Shown: positions 12,162 to 22,060, numbered from the stretch's first letter. The stretch is 64,000 bases of DNA from Teredinibacter purpureus (GCF_014217335.1 NZ_CP060092.1:3365501-3429500), one strand, 5' to 3'. Made by a program: numbers and translations. The notes: generated by a model not told the origin, from the letters alone.

Positions 12162-13433
12162 TTATGGGATCTGCTCGAAGATCTTAAGCGTTATCGTCTT
12201 CGTCTGCTCCGCAACAATTATTGGACCTTCCGAGACTTGCCAATCACCAGACTGGGGTATCGCACTACCAGAGCCAGTTATACGCGCAACAAGCTCCACC
12301 TGAGGAAAACTACCCAAATCCATACCGGGCGCCATGGCCATACTATTGTCCAACTGTATTCGGATAGGTAATTCAGACACTTTCAACTTCCGAATGGCTA
12401 AAGGCATTTTGGGGCCTTGCCAAGCGCGTGCATAGACAAACACTTGGTCATCCGGCTCTGCATTTACTAAGCTTTTATCAAAGCTTACCGAAACATTTAA
12501 CACTGAATTCAACGCCACTTCAGGTGTTGTATCACTCTGATGATTAGCTCCAGACTTATTCAACGCTGCTTGTGCCCGCGCAATACCGCCGGTCAAAGCA
12601 ACTGACGACGGCGAGCTAGGGTCTAGTTGGGACACCGCCAAACTCCAGTGCTCAATTGCAGTTTGGTACTTCCCTGTTTGGAAAGCTTCTATCCCCGCTA
12701 AGCCAAGCGCTGTTGGCATTTTTGGGTTTAACTGTAGCGCCAAATGAGTGTTTTCGCTGACCTCCGGCGTAATCGTATTACCCGCGAGCAAGAACAACGC
12801 CTGAGCGAGTTCAGCCATCACTTGGGCGGCCCGAGGCTCAATTTCAAGTACTCGCCTAAAAGCTCTAACCGCTTCGTCGTAATCACCCACCTCCGAAGCA
12901 ACGGTCGCAAGTAAATGCCAGTTATGTTCATTTTCGGGCTTGCTCTCGAGACGAACCTGTAAACGCTCGATAAGCTGCTCACTAAGCTGGTTTCGCTCAT
13001 CCATTGACGCCGCATGAGCACGTTCTTTAGCAAGCTCGTAGATTGCCCAATCAGGCTTAGCACCCAGCCAACTGTATAATGCTAAAGTGCATACTGGGAG
13101 TGCAACCGCTAGCGCGATAACAGGCAGACGGCTTTTAAAGCTCGCAATAATGGGTTTATCCGACTGCGAAGCAGTGCCTTCGTTTTCTATAACCAAGGTT
13201 TTATCGAGATCTTGTTTAAGCGCACTGAACTCATTCGCTTCTAGTTCGCCGCGCAGATGTGTAGCCTGAAGCTCTTTTACGTGCTCTTTAAACACATCTT
13301 GATTAGCTTCTTCCTGCGCATCTATCAGCAATTCACGCTTCTTTTCTTTACGAATGAAGACTGTGGGCCAAAGAACGAAAATTATCGCCAATACAATTAG
13401 CGCCAAGAATCCTTGCCAAAATGCAATTTCCAA
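12162..13433 (-). CDS. ccmI: Cytochrome c maturation protein CcmI
   Basis: Apocytochrome c chaperone for the haem-ligation complex, working with CcmH and CcmF at the periplasmic face. Seen: two N-terminal membrane helices (about 5-25 and 105-124) separated by a charged cytoplasmic loop, then a periplasmic TPR region (about 165-290) and a C-terminal beta-rich domain. Length 423 residues, as in Pseudomonas CycH/CcmI. The start codon is TTG, supported by a strong AGGGGA Shine-Dalgarno six bases upstream. It follows ccmH by about 80 bases. The rest of the ccm operon is not adjacent. Confidence 0.92.
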   Translation of the reverse strand: MEIAFWQGFLALIVLAIIFVLWPTVFIRKEKKRELLIDAQEEANQDVFKEHVKELQATHLRGELEANEFSALKQDLDKTLVIENEGTASQSDKPIIASFKSRLPVIALAVALPVCTLALYSWLGAKPDWAIYELAKERAHAASMDERNQLSEQLIERLQVRLESKPENEHNWHLLATVASEVGDYDEAVRAFRRVLEIEPRAAQVMAELAQALFLLAGNTITPEVSENTHLALQLNPKMPTALGLAGIEAFQTGKYQTAIEHWSLAVSQLDPSSPSSVALTGGIARAQAALNKSGANHQSDTTPEVALNSVLNVSVSFDKSLVNAEPDDQVFVYARAWQGPKMPLAIRKLKVSELPIRIQLDNSMAMAPGMDLGSFPQVELVARITGSGSAIPQSGDWQVSEGPIIVAEQTKTITLKIFEQIP

Positions 13434-13513
13434 AGAACTTCCCCTAAATAGCGTTTAATATCTTGCGGCAGTCACATTGGGCCGCACTCATTATTGTTAT
13501 AGGTACAACAGCA

Positions 13514-13972
13514 CTACGCCTGAACGTCGCCGCTACCGCTGTCCACTAATCGCCGTCTACGAAAGGCAATCACAACAAAAACACATAACCCGACGAACAA
13601 CATCACGGCGGGTGCCCACCAAAGTACCAACGTATTATTTTGTATTGGCGGCCGATACAAAACAAAATCCCCGTATCGATTTACCATATACGTCTTTATC
13701 TCACTATCACTACGCCCCTCTCGAATCATGCGAGCCACCTCATTGCGCAAATCAATCGCAATGGCTGAATTCGAATCGGACAAGTTCTGGTTTTGGCACT
13801 TAGGGCAACGTAACTCCTGCGCTAAACGTTGATACCGTGCACGATCTACTTCTGAGTCAAACTCATAAGCATCAATACCTGCTAGAACATTTTTCGCGCC
13901 ACAAGCCAATACTCCGATAAAAAAGACCCAATGCAGGTATCGAATAAATGAAAAAACTGTCCAATGATTCAA
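13514..13972 (-). CDS. ccmH: Cytochrome c maturation protein CcmH
   Basis: Thiol-reducing component that keeps the apocytochrome CXXCH motif ready for haem attachment. The key motif LRCPKCQNQNLSDSNS is present with both Cys residues, preceded by an N-terminal signal segment and followed by a C-terminal membrane helix (LWWAPAVMLFVGLCVFVVIAF). About 150 residues, normal length. Start: TTG at 13972 has a GAGGG ribosome-binding site nine bases upstream; a TTG five codons earlier (13987) lacks one and lies only about nine bases from the likely transcription start. Paired with ccmI downstream, but ccmABCDEFG are not on the upstream side; tRNA genes are there instead. Confidence 0.9.
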   Translation of the reverse strand: MNHWTVFSFIRYLHWVFFIGVLACGAKNVLAGIDAYEFDSEVDRARYQRLAQELRCPKCQNQNLSDSNSAIAIDLRNEVARMIREGRSDSEIKTYMVNRYGDFVLYRPPIQNNTLVLWWAPAVMLFVGLCVFVVIAFRRRRLVDSGSGDVQA

Positions 13973-14002
13973 GTGGAGCACCCTCAACGTTAAATGGCCG
14001 AC

Positions 14003-14008
14003 ATTATA
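14003..14008 (-). promoter_or_regulatory. Likely -10 element for ccmH-ccmI
   Basis: On the minus strand this hexamer reads TATAAT, a perfect sigma-70 -10 box, about 16 to 30 bases upstream of the possible ccmH starts. I see no convincing -35 box at the usual distance. It supports ccmHI being transcribed from its own promoter here, and argues for the downstream TTG start of ccmH. Confidence 0.45.
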
Positions 14009-14153
14009 GCAGCGCGCTCCACTCCAGATACAGCACAGTACTCACACCAACAAATTTGGCCATAAATTCAACAACTTGCACATTCTTTTCTCTACCACGC
14101 TTCGCCATGCAACCCATCAACTCAAAAACCCGTAAGAATGTGTCACAAAGGTA

Positions 14154-14181
14154 TTGACCGCCATAAAAGAATCATTACAAT
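14154..14181 (+). promoter_or_regulatory. Sigma-70 promoter of the tRNA-Val/tRNA-Asp unit
   Basis: TTGACC (14154-14159) and TACAAT (14176-14181) separated by 16 bases, followed by a GC-rich discriminator (AGCCGC). That layout is typical of stable-RNA promoters under growth-rate control. The predicted transcription start is a few bases before the first tRNA at 14196. Confidence 0.75.
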
Positions 14182-14195
14182 AGCCGCTCCTTCGA

Positions 14196-14271
14196 GGGTG
14201 GTTAGCTCAGTTGGTAGAGCGGCGCCCTTACAAGGCGTAGGTCACAGGTTCGACCCCTGTACCACCCACCA
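14196..14271 (+). tRNA. tRNA-Val (anticodon TAC)
   Basis: A full 76-base cloverleaf: acceptor GGGTGGT pairs with ACCACCC, D arm GCTC/GAGC, anticodon stem GCGCC/GGCGT with loop CTTACAA (anticodon TAC at 14229-14231), T arm ACAGG/CCTGT with the TTCGACC loop, discriminator A and encoded CCA. Confidence 0.97.
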
Positions 14272-14304
14272 TATCTGCTTTGCAGTATGGAATCGAAGTT
14301 ACGC

Positions 14305-14381
14305 GGCCCGGTAGTTCAGTTGGTTAGAATGCCGGCCTGTCACGCCGGAGGTCGAGGGTTCAAGTCCCTTCCGGGTCGCCA
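14305..14381 (+). tRNA. tRNA-Asp (anticodon GTC)
   Basis: A 77-base cloverleaf: acceptor GGCCCGG pairs with CCGGGTC (one G-T pair), D arm GTTC/GAAT, anticodon stem CCGGC/GCCGG with loop CTGTCAC (anticodon GTC at 14339-14341), T arm with TTCAAGT loop, discriminator G and encoded CCA. It is 33 bases after tRNA-Val and shares its promoter. Confidence 0.97.
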
Positions 14382-14426
14382 TATACAAAAAAGCCCCGCT
14401 CTTTATGAGTGGGGCTTTTTTGTATA
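14382..14426 (+). terminator. Terminator of the tRNA unit
   Basis: Begins right after the tRNA-Asp CCA. A long stem (AAAAAAGCCCC on the left, GGGGCTTTTTT on the right) with a short TTTAT loop and a T run. The A run on the left makes it symmetric, so it may also stop transcription from the other strand. The next 290 bases to prc show nothing further that I can support. Confidence 0.85.
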
Positions 14427-14713
14427 TCACCGTAAAACACTTTCGGTCCAACCAACCCATCTGCACGGTTAAAGCGACACGCCCTTATATCAACAACTAT
14501 CACAAGCACAGCCAAGTTCGGTGGCACTATAATTCTTATTTGCTCGTTTTTAACGCTTTCACCGGAACGAAAGGCGCAAACAGCGCTCAAAACTCCATGA
14601 AATGCCGGCTGCCCACCCCTTAGCAGCAGTACTCTGTGCTATATTTGGCGTATGCTTCTCCTTGCGAAGCGCACGCGACTTCTAACAAACTATAAACGCT
14701 GGTTACCCTACGT

Positions 14714-16828
14714 ATGAGATTGATCGCCACTTTTCGTTTTTGCGTTTTATCATTATTACTGCTGCCATTTGCATTAAACGCTTCAATTGTTTCGCCGCTC
14801 CAGTACACCAGCAGCCAAGCCGAAACAGTTAAAGATGTCATCAATAAATTACAGTCTCGGCATTATCGCGAACAATCTGTCGACGATCAGTTATCTCAGC
14901 AATTCTTAGATCACTACCTTGACACCCTCGACCCCTCAAGAATGTTTTTCTACCAAAAAGACATCGACGGCTTTAGTAAAAATGCCTCCAACTTCGACGA
15001 CTTTTTCAAGAAAGGCAACTTAGAGCCTGGATTCGACATCTACCATACTTTCAGGCAGCGCCTCGTTTCTCGACTAGAAGGCGTGCTCGAACTACTTGAA
15101 GACTCAAATGTTAAGTTCAATTTCACAGAAAAAGATTCCATTAATTTGGACCGTGAAAACGCTACCTGGCCAAACACACGCGCCGAAGCAGACGACCTTT
15201 GGTATAAACGATTAAAGCTCAGCCTCCTCAACCTTAAACTTGCAGGAAAAACCGCTGAAGAAGCTCGCACCACGGTACAACGCCGCTATAAAAACCAGTT
15301 AAACCGCGTTCTACAGCAAGACAGCGTCGATGTATTCGAGACAATGGTTAACGCCTTAACCATGCTTTACGACCCTCATACAAATTACTGGAGCCAACGC
15401 ACCTCCGAAAACTTTGACATAAATATGTCACTCTCTTTGGAAGGAATTGGAGCAGTGCTCCAATCAGAAGATGAATTTACCAAAGTCGTGAGGCTCGTAG
15501 CCGGCGGCCCGGCAGACAAACAAGGCCAACTCAAAGCTGCCGATCGAATTGTTTCTGTCGGTCAAGGAGATGACGGTGAATTGGTCGACGTTGTTGGATG
15601 GCGCCTCGATGAAGTAGTAAACCTTATTCGTGGCCCTAAAAACACCATGGTTAAGCTTGAGGTTGTACCTTCCGACTCGCCCGCGAACACCGTTTCAAAA
15701 GTTATTCGCATTAATCGCGGCAAGGTTAAACTAGAAGACCAAGCCGCACAAAAAGCGATTATGGAGTTATCCGACGGGAAATCTATTTTTAAAGTGGGCG
15801 TCATTCACTTACCCGCTTTCTACATTGACTTTGAAGCCTACAACAACCGTGATCCGAATTTTAAAAGCAGTACTCAAGACGTATTTGTGTTGCTAGAAGA
15901 ATTACGCGCTGAAAACGTCGATGGTGTTATTCTCGATTTACGCAACAACGGCGGCGGTTCGCTTCATGAAGCAACTCGCCTAACAGACCTTTTCATCGAT
16001 CAAGGGCCCGTTGTTCAAATTCGCTCTCCTGATGGCAGGATAAACCGTCACAGCCGCTCACACTCCAAGGCACGGTATCGCGGCCCTCTAATCGTTTTGG
16101 TAAACAGATTAAGCGCATCAGCCTCCGAAATTTTTGCTGGAGCTATTCAAGACTATAACCGCGGCTTAATCGTAGGCTCACAGTCGTTTGGTAAGGGAAC
16201 GGTTCAATCCGTTACGCCCTTATTAGAAGGTAAACTAAAAATCACGGAATCTAAATTTTACCGTGTATCCGGTGATAGCACGCAACACCGAGGCGTTGTG
16301 CCTGACATATCCCTCCCCCTACTCATCGACAATGAAGAAGTGGGTGAATCATCTTACGATAACGCTCTACCGTGGGATCAAATACACGCCGTACCGCACG
16401 CCTCGTACTTTGATTTCTCTTCTCTTATTCCCGCGCTGACAAAAGAGCATGAAAAACGCGTAAGTCACGACCCAGACTTCAGGTTCATTCTCGATCAAAT
16501 CGACATAATGAAAGAAAACAAGCTGAATAAAGTAGTGTCTCTCAATGAGAAAGACCGTATTGCAGATAAAGAGCGGCTTGAAACACAAGCTATGGATATA
16601 GACAACAAACGTCGCATCGCAAAAAATCTGGCACCTTACAAAAACTTAGTTGAGTTCCGGAACTCCGAGAAAGAATTTGAAGAAGACGAAAAGAAAAAAG
16701 CATCCTCTTCAGAGCACAACAAAATCGATGTTGACGGCGACACTCTCTTGATCGAGGCGGGCAATATTCTCGTGGACCTTATACGCTTAACGCCCACAAC
16801 TAGTACGCAACAAGCGGCCACCTTCTAA
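14714..16828 (+). CDS. prc: Periplasmic tail-specific protease Prc
   Basis: Carboxy-terminal processing serine protease (peptidase family S41) of the periplasm, which trims or degrades proteins with non-polar C-termini, including cell-wall hydrolases and lipoproteins. The 704-residue protein has a signal peptide (about 1-22), a large N-terminal helical domain (DUF3340-type), a PDZ domain (about 240-325) and the S41 domain. The Ser-Lys dyad is visible: Ser469 in RLSASASE and Lys494 in SFGKGTVQ, 25 residues apart as in E. coli Prc. Length and order are normal. It is followed by its own terminator. Confidence 0.96.
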   Translation: MRLIATFRFCVLSLLLLPFALNASIVSPLQYTSSQAETVKDVINKLQSRHYREQSVDDQLSQQFLDHYLDTLDPSRMFFYQKDIDGFSKNASNFDDFFKKGNLEPGFDIYHTFRQRLVSRLEGVLELLEDSNVKFNFTEKDSINLDRENATWPNTRAEADDLWYKRLKLSLLNLKLAGKTAEEARTTVQRRYKNQLNRVLQQDSVDVFETMVNALTMLYDPHTNYWSQRTSENFDINMSLSLEGIGAVLQSEDEFTKVVRLVAGGPADKQGQLKAADRIVSVGQGDDGELVDVVGWRLDEVVNLIRGPKNTMVKLEVVPSDSPANTVSKVIRINRGKVKLEDQAAQKAIMELSDGKSIFKVGVIHLPAFYIDFEAYNNRDPNFKSSTQDVFVLLEELRAENVDGVILDLRNNGGGSLHEATRLTDLFIDQGPVVQIRSPDGRINRHSRSHSKARYRGPLIVLVNRLSASASEIFAGAIQDYNRGLIVGSQSFGKGTVQSVTPLLEGKLKITESKFYRVSGDSTQHRGVVPDISLPLLIDNEEVGESSYDNALPWDQIHAVPHASYFDFSSLIPALTKEHEKRVSHDPDFRFILDQIDIMKENKLNKVVSLNEKDRIADKERLETQAMDIDNKRRIAKNLAPYKNLVEFRNSEKEFEEDEKKKASSSEHNKIDVDGDTLLIEAGNILVDLIRLTPTTSTQQAATF

Positions 16829-16834
16829 TCAAAC

Positions 16835-16873
16835 CGGCCCTAGCGCTTAGCTTGGGCCGCTCTTTCTTTTTTT
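16835..16873 (+). terminator. Terminator of prc
   Basis: Stem CGGCCC (16835-16840) with GGGCCG (16854-16859), extended inside by TAGC/GCT pairing, followed by a T-rich run at 16861-16873. It starts seven bases after the prc stop codon. Confidence 0.8.
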
Positions 16874-16902
16874 GAAAAACAATACTCGGATTTATAACCG
16901 CC

Positions 16903-17715
16903 ATGAAGTGTGTTTCTTTTAATGTAAATAGTATCCGCATTCGTTTACACCAACTGCAAGCCGTTATCGATAAACACAATCCTGACTTTATCGGTGTACA
17001 AGAAACCAAGGTAACCGACGAAGATTTTCCTATCGACGCCATAAAAGAGATGGGGTATCACGTCGCCTTTCTTGGCCAAAAAACACATTACGGCGTTGCG
17101 CTACTGTCTCGTCACCCCTTTGTTAAAACACAAAAAGGTTTTCCTGGCGACGATGACACCGCACAAAAGCGATTTGTCTGCGGAGAATTCGAAGTGGACG
17201 GCCAGCCTATTGTTGTTATGAATGGCTATTTCCCACAGGGTGAAAGCAACGAACATCCTACAAAATACCCTAACAAACGTAAATATTACGAAGATCTACA
17301 GCACTACCTTGAAGAAAACTTCTCACCTAAAGACAACATACTAGTCATTGGCGACATGAATATTTCTCATAAAGATATCGACATAGGTATTGGCGACGAC
17401 AACCGTAAACGGTGGATTCGCTCTGGGAAATGCAGCTTTTTGCCAGAAGAACGCGAATGGTTAGAGCGCCTATTGGCATGGGGCCTTACTGATACATTTA
17501 GGCTCGTTAATGGCGCTGCAGAAGGTGAGTACAGTTGGTTTGATTATCGCAGCAAAGGCTTTGAACGGGAGCCCAGACGCGGCCTTCGTATTGACCTTGT
17601 GCTTGCAACCGAAAGCCTTACCCAAAAGTGCACTGCTGCAGGAATAGACACTGATGTAAGAGCAATGGAAAAACCTTCTGACCACTGCCCTATTTGGTCG
17701 GAGTTTAAGCTTTAA
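16903..17715 (+). CDS. xthA: Exodeoxyribonuclease III
   Basis: AP endonuclease and 3'-5' exonuclease of base-excision repair (EEP fold). Seen in the 270-residue protein: N-terminal MKCVSFNVNSIR (metal-site Asn), QETKV with the conserved Glu, GDMNISHKDIDIG (Asp/Asn pair), and C-terminal SDHCPIW with the catalytic Asp-His. Length is that of E. coli XthA. It lies after the prc terminator and converges on the degenerate hybrid kinase gene. Confidence 0.96.
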   Translation: MKCVSFNVNSIRIRLHQLQAVIDKHNPDFIGVQETKVTDEDFPIDAIKEMGYHVAFLGQKTHYGVALLSRHPFVKTQKGFPGDDDTAQKRFVCGEFEVDGQPIVVMNGYFPQGESNEHPTKYPNKRKYYEDLQHYLEENFSPKDNILVIGDMNISHKDIDIGIGDDNRKRWIRSGKCSFLPEEREWLERLLAWGLTDTFRLVNGAAEGEYSWFDYRSKGFEREPRRGLRIDLVLATESLTQKCTAAGIDTDVRAMEKPSDHCPIWSEFKL

Positions 17716-17783
17716 TTCAGTTAAACGGCTTTATTGAAACGTCACACTTCAAAGGTAAACGCTCCGTTTCAATAAAGCACTCT

Positions 17784-19964
17784 TTAATCTTCGCTTACAA
17801 CCATTAGCGCTAACCAATTCTCTACCACTCTACGCAAATGCTTTTTAGGGTTTGATAAATCGACAAAATCATCTACGCCCAACTCGTAAGCCGTTGACTC
17901 TGAAGCGCTAGAAGAAGAGCTGATGCCTATAATTGGAATATAAAACTCGGTACCGTTTTGCTGTTCTATATCACGAATCCCGTCAACAATACGAATAAAA
18001 GCAGGTTCTTCATCGCAATCTACCATTGCCATTGCCGGTGATTTCTTCGAGAAAATTTGCGCGATTTTCGACTCATCAGACACAATGGTTAACTCAAATC
18101 TTAACCCTTCAAGCATCTCTCGCACCCGCGATTCAGCATTTTCTCGTCGACTAATTAACACCATCTGTTGATAGGTTTCATCCAACGCCTCGACGGGAAC
18201 ATCCTCAATGGGAATATCGATATCGTCAAAGTGGCTATACACTTCCTTGAAAGACGACTCTAATTCATACAGCCCCGATGGCTTGTTAACGACATGAAGG
18301 TACTCATTATCCGTAAAACCTTGATTAATCAAAAGACGCTGCTGGCGATCGGTTGCAGCGACCAATTGGTGCGTATAGCGCAATTCGGAATGTTCCGACA
18401 ACTGTCGATTAAACTCCGCAGCCTCATCGTCCCCCTCCTGAAAATAATAGAAAACACATTCAATAGGCTTTCCATCTTTATAGCTATTCACTAATTGTTG
18501 CTGTGCGCGCTTATATTGGGATTCGGTATACACCTCAAACCCCAAGGCAATTAGCTCTCGTCGCTTGATATCGACAATGCGTCTATCGCTCTGAATAAGC
18601 ATTACGCTGTGGCCATAAAACGAATTTCGATGAAAATCAAGATGACCCGCTTGCTCAGCTATATCGAATTTTGCGTCGAAACGATAAAGATGCCCTTCTT
18701 CAGCAATTTCACTCACCTCTATACTGCCATTCATAAGATCTGCCAAACCCTTTGCAACAGCGAACGAGAGGTTTACTCTTGGGACATTTGCTTCGTCATC
18801 ACCAAAAAAACGTTTCTTGTGTGCTGTATTGAAACTCGAGATATTAATATAAAGTTCGCCAGCTGTTTCATACTCGCGCAGAAATTCCACTTCAATCAAT
18901 ATCACGCCGCTTTCAAGTGTTTTTACATTGAGAGAAATCAAAGTGCGCAGAATTTGAGCCAGCCTTGAGGCATCGCCCTTTAACCGCATTGGCAGTGTTG
19001 GTGAAAGTGCCGTTTCAATCCGGACTCCTTCAGCCTCAGAATCGTCGATATATTCTGCCACTATGTGCTGTAGTTCATGCCGAATATTAAATATTTTGTT
19101 TTCGAGCGTGAGCTCTTTATTCAAAACACTATTGAAATCACTTACATTGTGGAAAACATTTTGAAAAGATTTTTCGCATTGCCGCATTAGCGGGCGGTTT
19201 ACCGTCCCTTCATCTAACGCCTGTAAAGCCTCTTTGGAGCGCGAATAAATACGCTGTAAATCATGCCGTAAATACGTTAAAAACTCTCTATTCAATTGAA
19301 CGCTTGCACGAGTGTCTCGTTTCTCTTCTTCGATAGATTGTGTTTTTCGGGCAAGTGCATAAGCGGCTTCTAATCGCTCCCAATAATTTTCCGAGATTAA
19401 ACGACATTGGTGCGCTAACACAAAATAGAAAACCAGCATTAATATGCCGTATAGATAGGATGTAAAATAGTCAACAAATAGCGCTGATACTGCAGCTGGC
19501 ACTAGGCCAATAAATTGATAATAAGATAAGAACTTTTGGTAAGGTGCAAACGCATGCGCAGTTGTTGAAAAAAAGACGACCGTATACAACCACAACAACG
19601 GCGCTTCGTTTCGCATCTCTAGCTTTAACGTGATACTCACAAGAATCACGGCCCACCAAAACGCACCCAGTAGTGTTGCAATAAAGTAACTATTTCGCCA
19701 ACGCTGTGGCGCACGCGGGTACAGCTGATCGAAACGAAAAAGAAAGAAACCACGAACTATTGTGATAAACAATAACCCAATGGTTAGCGTGATGGTTAAA
19801 TCTCTATTTTCATCAACAAAACGGCCACCTACCAAGCACACTAGATAAGCAACAAAATTGAAGATCAAGCCGCGTCGACTGTATTTCGCCATTCGCGAAT
19901 CAGTTGTACGCATGATGCTGCGATCTTTTTGGACTTTGCTGGAAGGTAAGAAAAATTTAAACAT
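17784..19964 (-). CDS. Membrane protein built like a hybrid sensor histidine kinase, catalytic residues degenerate
   Basis: A 726-residue protein. Residues 30-190 contain about six hydrophobic helices, then a coiled linker, a HisKA-like helix with His234 (YLRHDLQRI), an ATPase-like domain and two receiver-like domains (about 452-570 and 600-715). The ATPase domain keeps GDASRLAQIL but the N box reads RTLISLNVKT, with Leu345 where the Mg-binding Asn should be, and no DxGxG G1 motif is visible. The first receiver has Tyr/Phe in place of the phosphorylated Asp; the second keeps Asp649 (MVDCD) but lacks the N-terminal acidic pair (ISRREN) . I infer a pseudokinase or scaffold that senses through the membrane domain. 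No response-regulator gene is adjacent. Confidence 0.75.
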   Translation of the reverse strand: MFKFFLPSSKVQKDRSIMRTTDSRMAKYSRRGLIFNFVAYLVCLVGGRFVDENRDLTITLTIGLLFITIVRGFFLFRFDQLYPRAPQRWRNSYFIATLLGAFWWAVILVSITLKLEMRNEAPLLWLYTVVFFSTTAHAFAPYQKFLSYYQFIGLVPAAVSALFVDYFTSYLYGILMLVFYFVLAHQCRLISENYWERLEAAYALARKTQSIEEEKRDTRASVQLNREFLTYLRHDLQRIYSRSKEALQALDEGTVNRPLMRQCEKSFQNVFHNVSDFNSVLNKELTLENKIFNIRHELQHIVAEYIDDSEAEGVRIETALSPTLPMRLKGDASRLAQILRTLISLNVKTLESGVILIEVEFLREYETAGELYINISSFNTAHKKRFFGDDEANVPRVNLSFAVAKGLADLMNGSIEVSEIAEEGHLYRFDAKFDIAEQAGHLDFHRNSFYGHSVMLIQSDRRIVDIKRRELIALGFEVYTESQYKRAQQQLVNSYKDGKPIECVFYYFQEGDDEAAEFNRQLSEHSELRYTHQLVAATDRQQRLLINQGFTDNEYLHVVNKPSGLYELESSFKEVYSHFDDIDIPIEDVPVEALDETYQQMVLISRRENAESRVREMLEGLRFELTIVSDESKIAQIFSKKSPAMAMVDCDEEPAFIRIVDGIRDIEQQNGTEFYIPIIGISSSSSASESTAYELGVDDFVDLSNPKKHLRRVVENWLALMVVSED

Positions 19965-20110
19965 AAATGCCGAATCCTAGCTTGATCGTTTTTTAAACGC
20001 AGCACGTTATAGGGTTACGGCATTTTACTCCTGCTATAACGACAGTAACAAGTTAAGCAGGAGCAATGGCCTGAACGAGCTAAATACTCATTCGGGTGAG
20101 AGGTAGCAGG

Positions 20111-21046
20111 CTATTCGCTTATCTTTGCTGTTAGCTCTGGCAACACATCGAACAAATCACCTACAAGGCCGTAATCAGCAACTTGGAAAATAGGAGCATC
20201 TTCATCTTTATTGATGGCGACAATCACTTTCGAATCTTTCATGCCCGCTAAATGCTGAATCGCTCCCGAAATACCAACGGCTATGTAGAGGTCAGGTGCC
20301 ACAATTTTCCCTGTTTGCCCCACTTGCATGTCGTTGGGCACAAAACCAGCGTCAACAGCCGCTCGAGACGCACCAACGGCACCACCAAGCTTATCGGCCA
20401 AAGTGTATAACAACTCAAAGTTATCGCCATTTTGTAAACCACGGCCACCTGACACAACAACTTTGGCGGCGGTTAACTCTGGGCGATCAGACTCTGCCAA
20501 CTGCTGACTATCAAACGACGATAATGTTTGCGAGCCTTGCGTCTCAAGCATTTCACTGGCTGCGCACCCACCGGTATCATTACACGCATCGAAAGCCGTA
20601 GCGCGAACGGTGAGAAACCGAATGGCATCGTTACTTTTAACAGTCGCAATAACATTCCCCGCATAAATAGGGCGCTTAAACGTATCTACCGAGTCAATAG
20701 CCATAACATCGGATAATGGCTGACAGTCTTTCAACGCCGCCGCACGTGGCAATGTGTTTTTACCCGCGGTTGTGGCGGCGGCCAACACATGAGTGTAGCT
20801 ATCCGCTAATGTTGCGATTATGGGTGCAACATCTTCCGCTAGCTGGTGCTCCAATGCAGGCGCTGCGGCAACGATTACTTTAGCAACACCGAGCAGTGAA
20901 GCAGCAGCACTCACCACAGAATCAGAGCCGTTGCCCACGATCAATAAATGTACGTCGGCATCGATCTGGAGCGCCGCTGTAACGGTATGTCGAGTGGCCG
21001 GTTTAAGGGTTTGGTTATCGTGCTCGGCAAGAACTAATACGCTCAT
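20111..21046 (-). CDS. etfA: Electron transfer flavoprotein, alpha subunit
   Basis: Carries FAD and relays electrons from acyl-CoA dehydrogenases to ETF-quinone oxidoreductase. The 311-residue protein shows the C-terminal FAD domain of EtfA (about 220-305) with [23 protein letters not shown] and [11 protein letters not shown]. Its ATG overlaps the etfB stop (ATGA, 21043-21046), giving coupled equimolar synthesis. The quinone oxidoreductase gene lies divergently next door. Confidence 0.97.
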   Translation of the reverse strand: MSVLVLAEHDNQTLKPATRHTVTAALQIDADVHLLIVGNGSDSVVSAAASLLGVAKVIVAAAPALEHQLAEDVAPIIATLADSYTHVLAAATTAGKNTLPRAAALKDCQPLSDVMAIDSVDTFKRPIYAGNVIATVKSNDAIRFLTVRATAFDACNDTGGCAASEMLETQGSQTLSSFDSQQLAESDRPELTAAKVVVSGGRGLQNGDNFELLYTLADKLGGAVGASRAAVDAGFVPNDMQVGQTGKIVAPDLYIAVGISGAIQHLAGMKDSKVIVAINKDEDAPIFQVADYGLVGDLFDVLPELTAKISE

Positions 21047-21795
21047 GAAATCACCTTTGCTTCATTCTTCAATCGTTCAACAAGCTCGCTAACATCGGCC
21101 ACCTTGATGCCGGCCGAACGTTGCGCGGGCAACTCAACCGCAAGAAGCGTTGTCCTTGGGGCTGTGTCTATATTCAAGTCGCTGACCGGCAGTACCTCTA
21201 ACGGTTTACGCTTGGCTTTCATGATATTAGGTAACGCGGCAAAACGCGGTTCGTTAAGCCGTAAATCAGTGGTAACCACAGCGGGCAATGGCAAAACGAC
21301 GGTTTCCAAGCCACCGTCGATTTCTCGAGTAACCGTGACGGAAGTATTTTCTACCGACACGTCTGAGGCGAAGGTACCCTGCCCCCAGCCACACAGCGCG
21401 GCCAACATTTGCCCCGTTTGATTGTTATCACCATCAATAGATTGCTTACCCAGAATAACTAAACCCGGCTGCTCTTTTTCAACAATAGAATGTAAGCACT
21501 TGGCAACGGCCAGTGGCTCCAACGCCTCTGTTGTCTCGATCAAAATGGCACGATCTGCGCCTAACGCCATGGCTGCACGCAACTGCTCTTGTGACTTTGT
21601 CGGGCCGACACTCACAACTACAACCTCATTGGCTTTACCCGCCTCTTTAAGGCGAATAGCTTCTTCAACAGCAATTTCACAGAATGGGTTGACTGACATT
21701 TTAACGTTGGTGAGATCGACATCACTTCCATCCGAATTAGGCCGGACTTTAACGTTGTAGTCGACAACACGCTTGATTGGCACCAAAATCTTCAT
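21043..21795 (-). CDS. etfB: Electron transfer flavoprotein, beta subunit
   Basis: AMP-binding partner of EtfA. The protein begins [18 protein letters not shown], the standard EtfB N-terminus, and shows the family segments [16 protein letters not shown] and [18 protein letters not shown] place the start at the ATG at 21795; a TTG 18 bases further upstream in frame overlaps the GGAG ribosome-binding site and would add residues absent from the family. First gene of an etfBA operon. Confidence 0.97.
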   Translation of the reverse strand: MKILVPIKRVVDYNVKVRPNSDGSDVDLTNVKMSVNPFCEIAVEEAIRLKEAGKANEVVVVSVGPTKSQEQLRAAMALGADRAILIETTEALEPLAVAKCLHSIVEKEQPGLVILGKQSIDGDNNQTGQMLAALCGWGQGTFASDVSVENTSVTVTREIDGGLETVVLPLPAVVTTDLRLNEPRFAALPNIMKAKRKPLEVLPVSDLNIDTAPRTTLLAVELPAQRSAGIKVADVSELVERLKNEAKVIS

Positions 21796-22060
21796 GGTAA
21801 TTTTATACTCCAACTATCTTTTCGTTTTGGGAGGTTCTGTTTGTCTATGATTATAGGCAAGGTAATCGAAGGCTATGCTATTGTCGCGTGCTGAACAAGC
21901 GTAAAACCTAAAAAAATGCACGGGTTATGTGTTTTCGACGAAGTTTGTTTACGTCGCGAACTTACTGATCGCAAATGATAGAATCTACGCCAGCTTTTGG
22001 TATTGGTCGCACGGTTTACTGCGCCCTATACTTCACCACCCACTATAAAAGAGGCTTATC

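Noticed and set aside
14428..14713. Small genes between the tRNA terminator and prc
   Set aside because: Short frames only, none with a ribosome-binding site or recognisable product.
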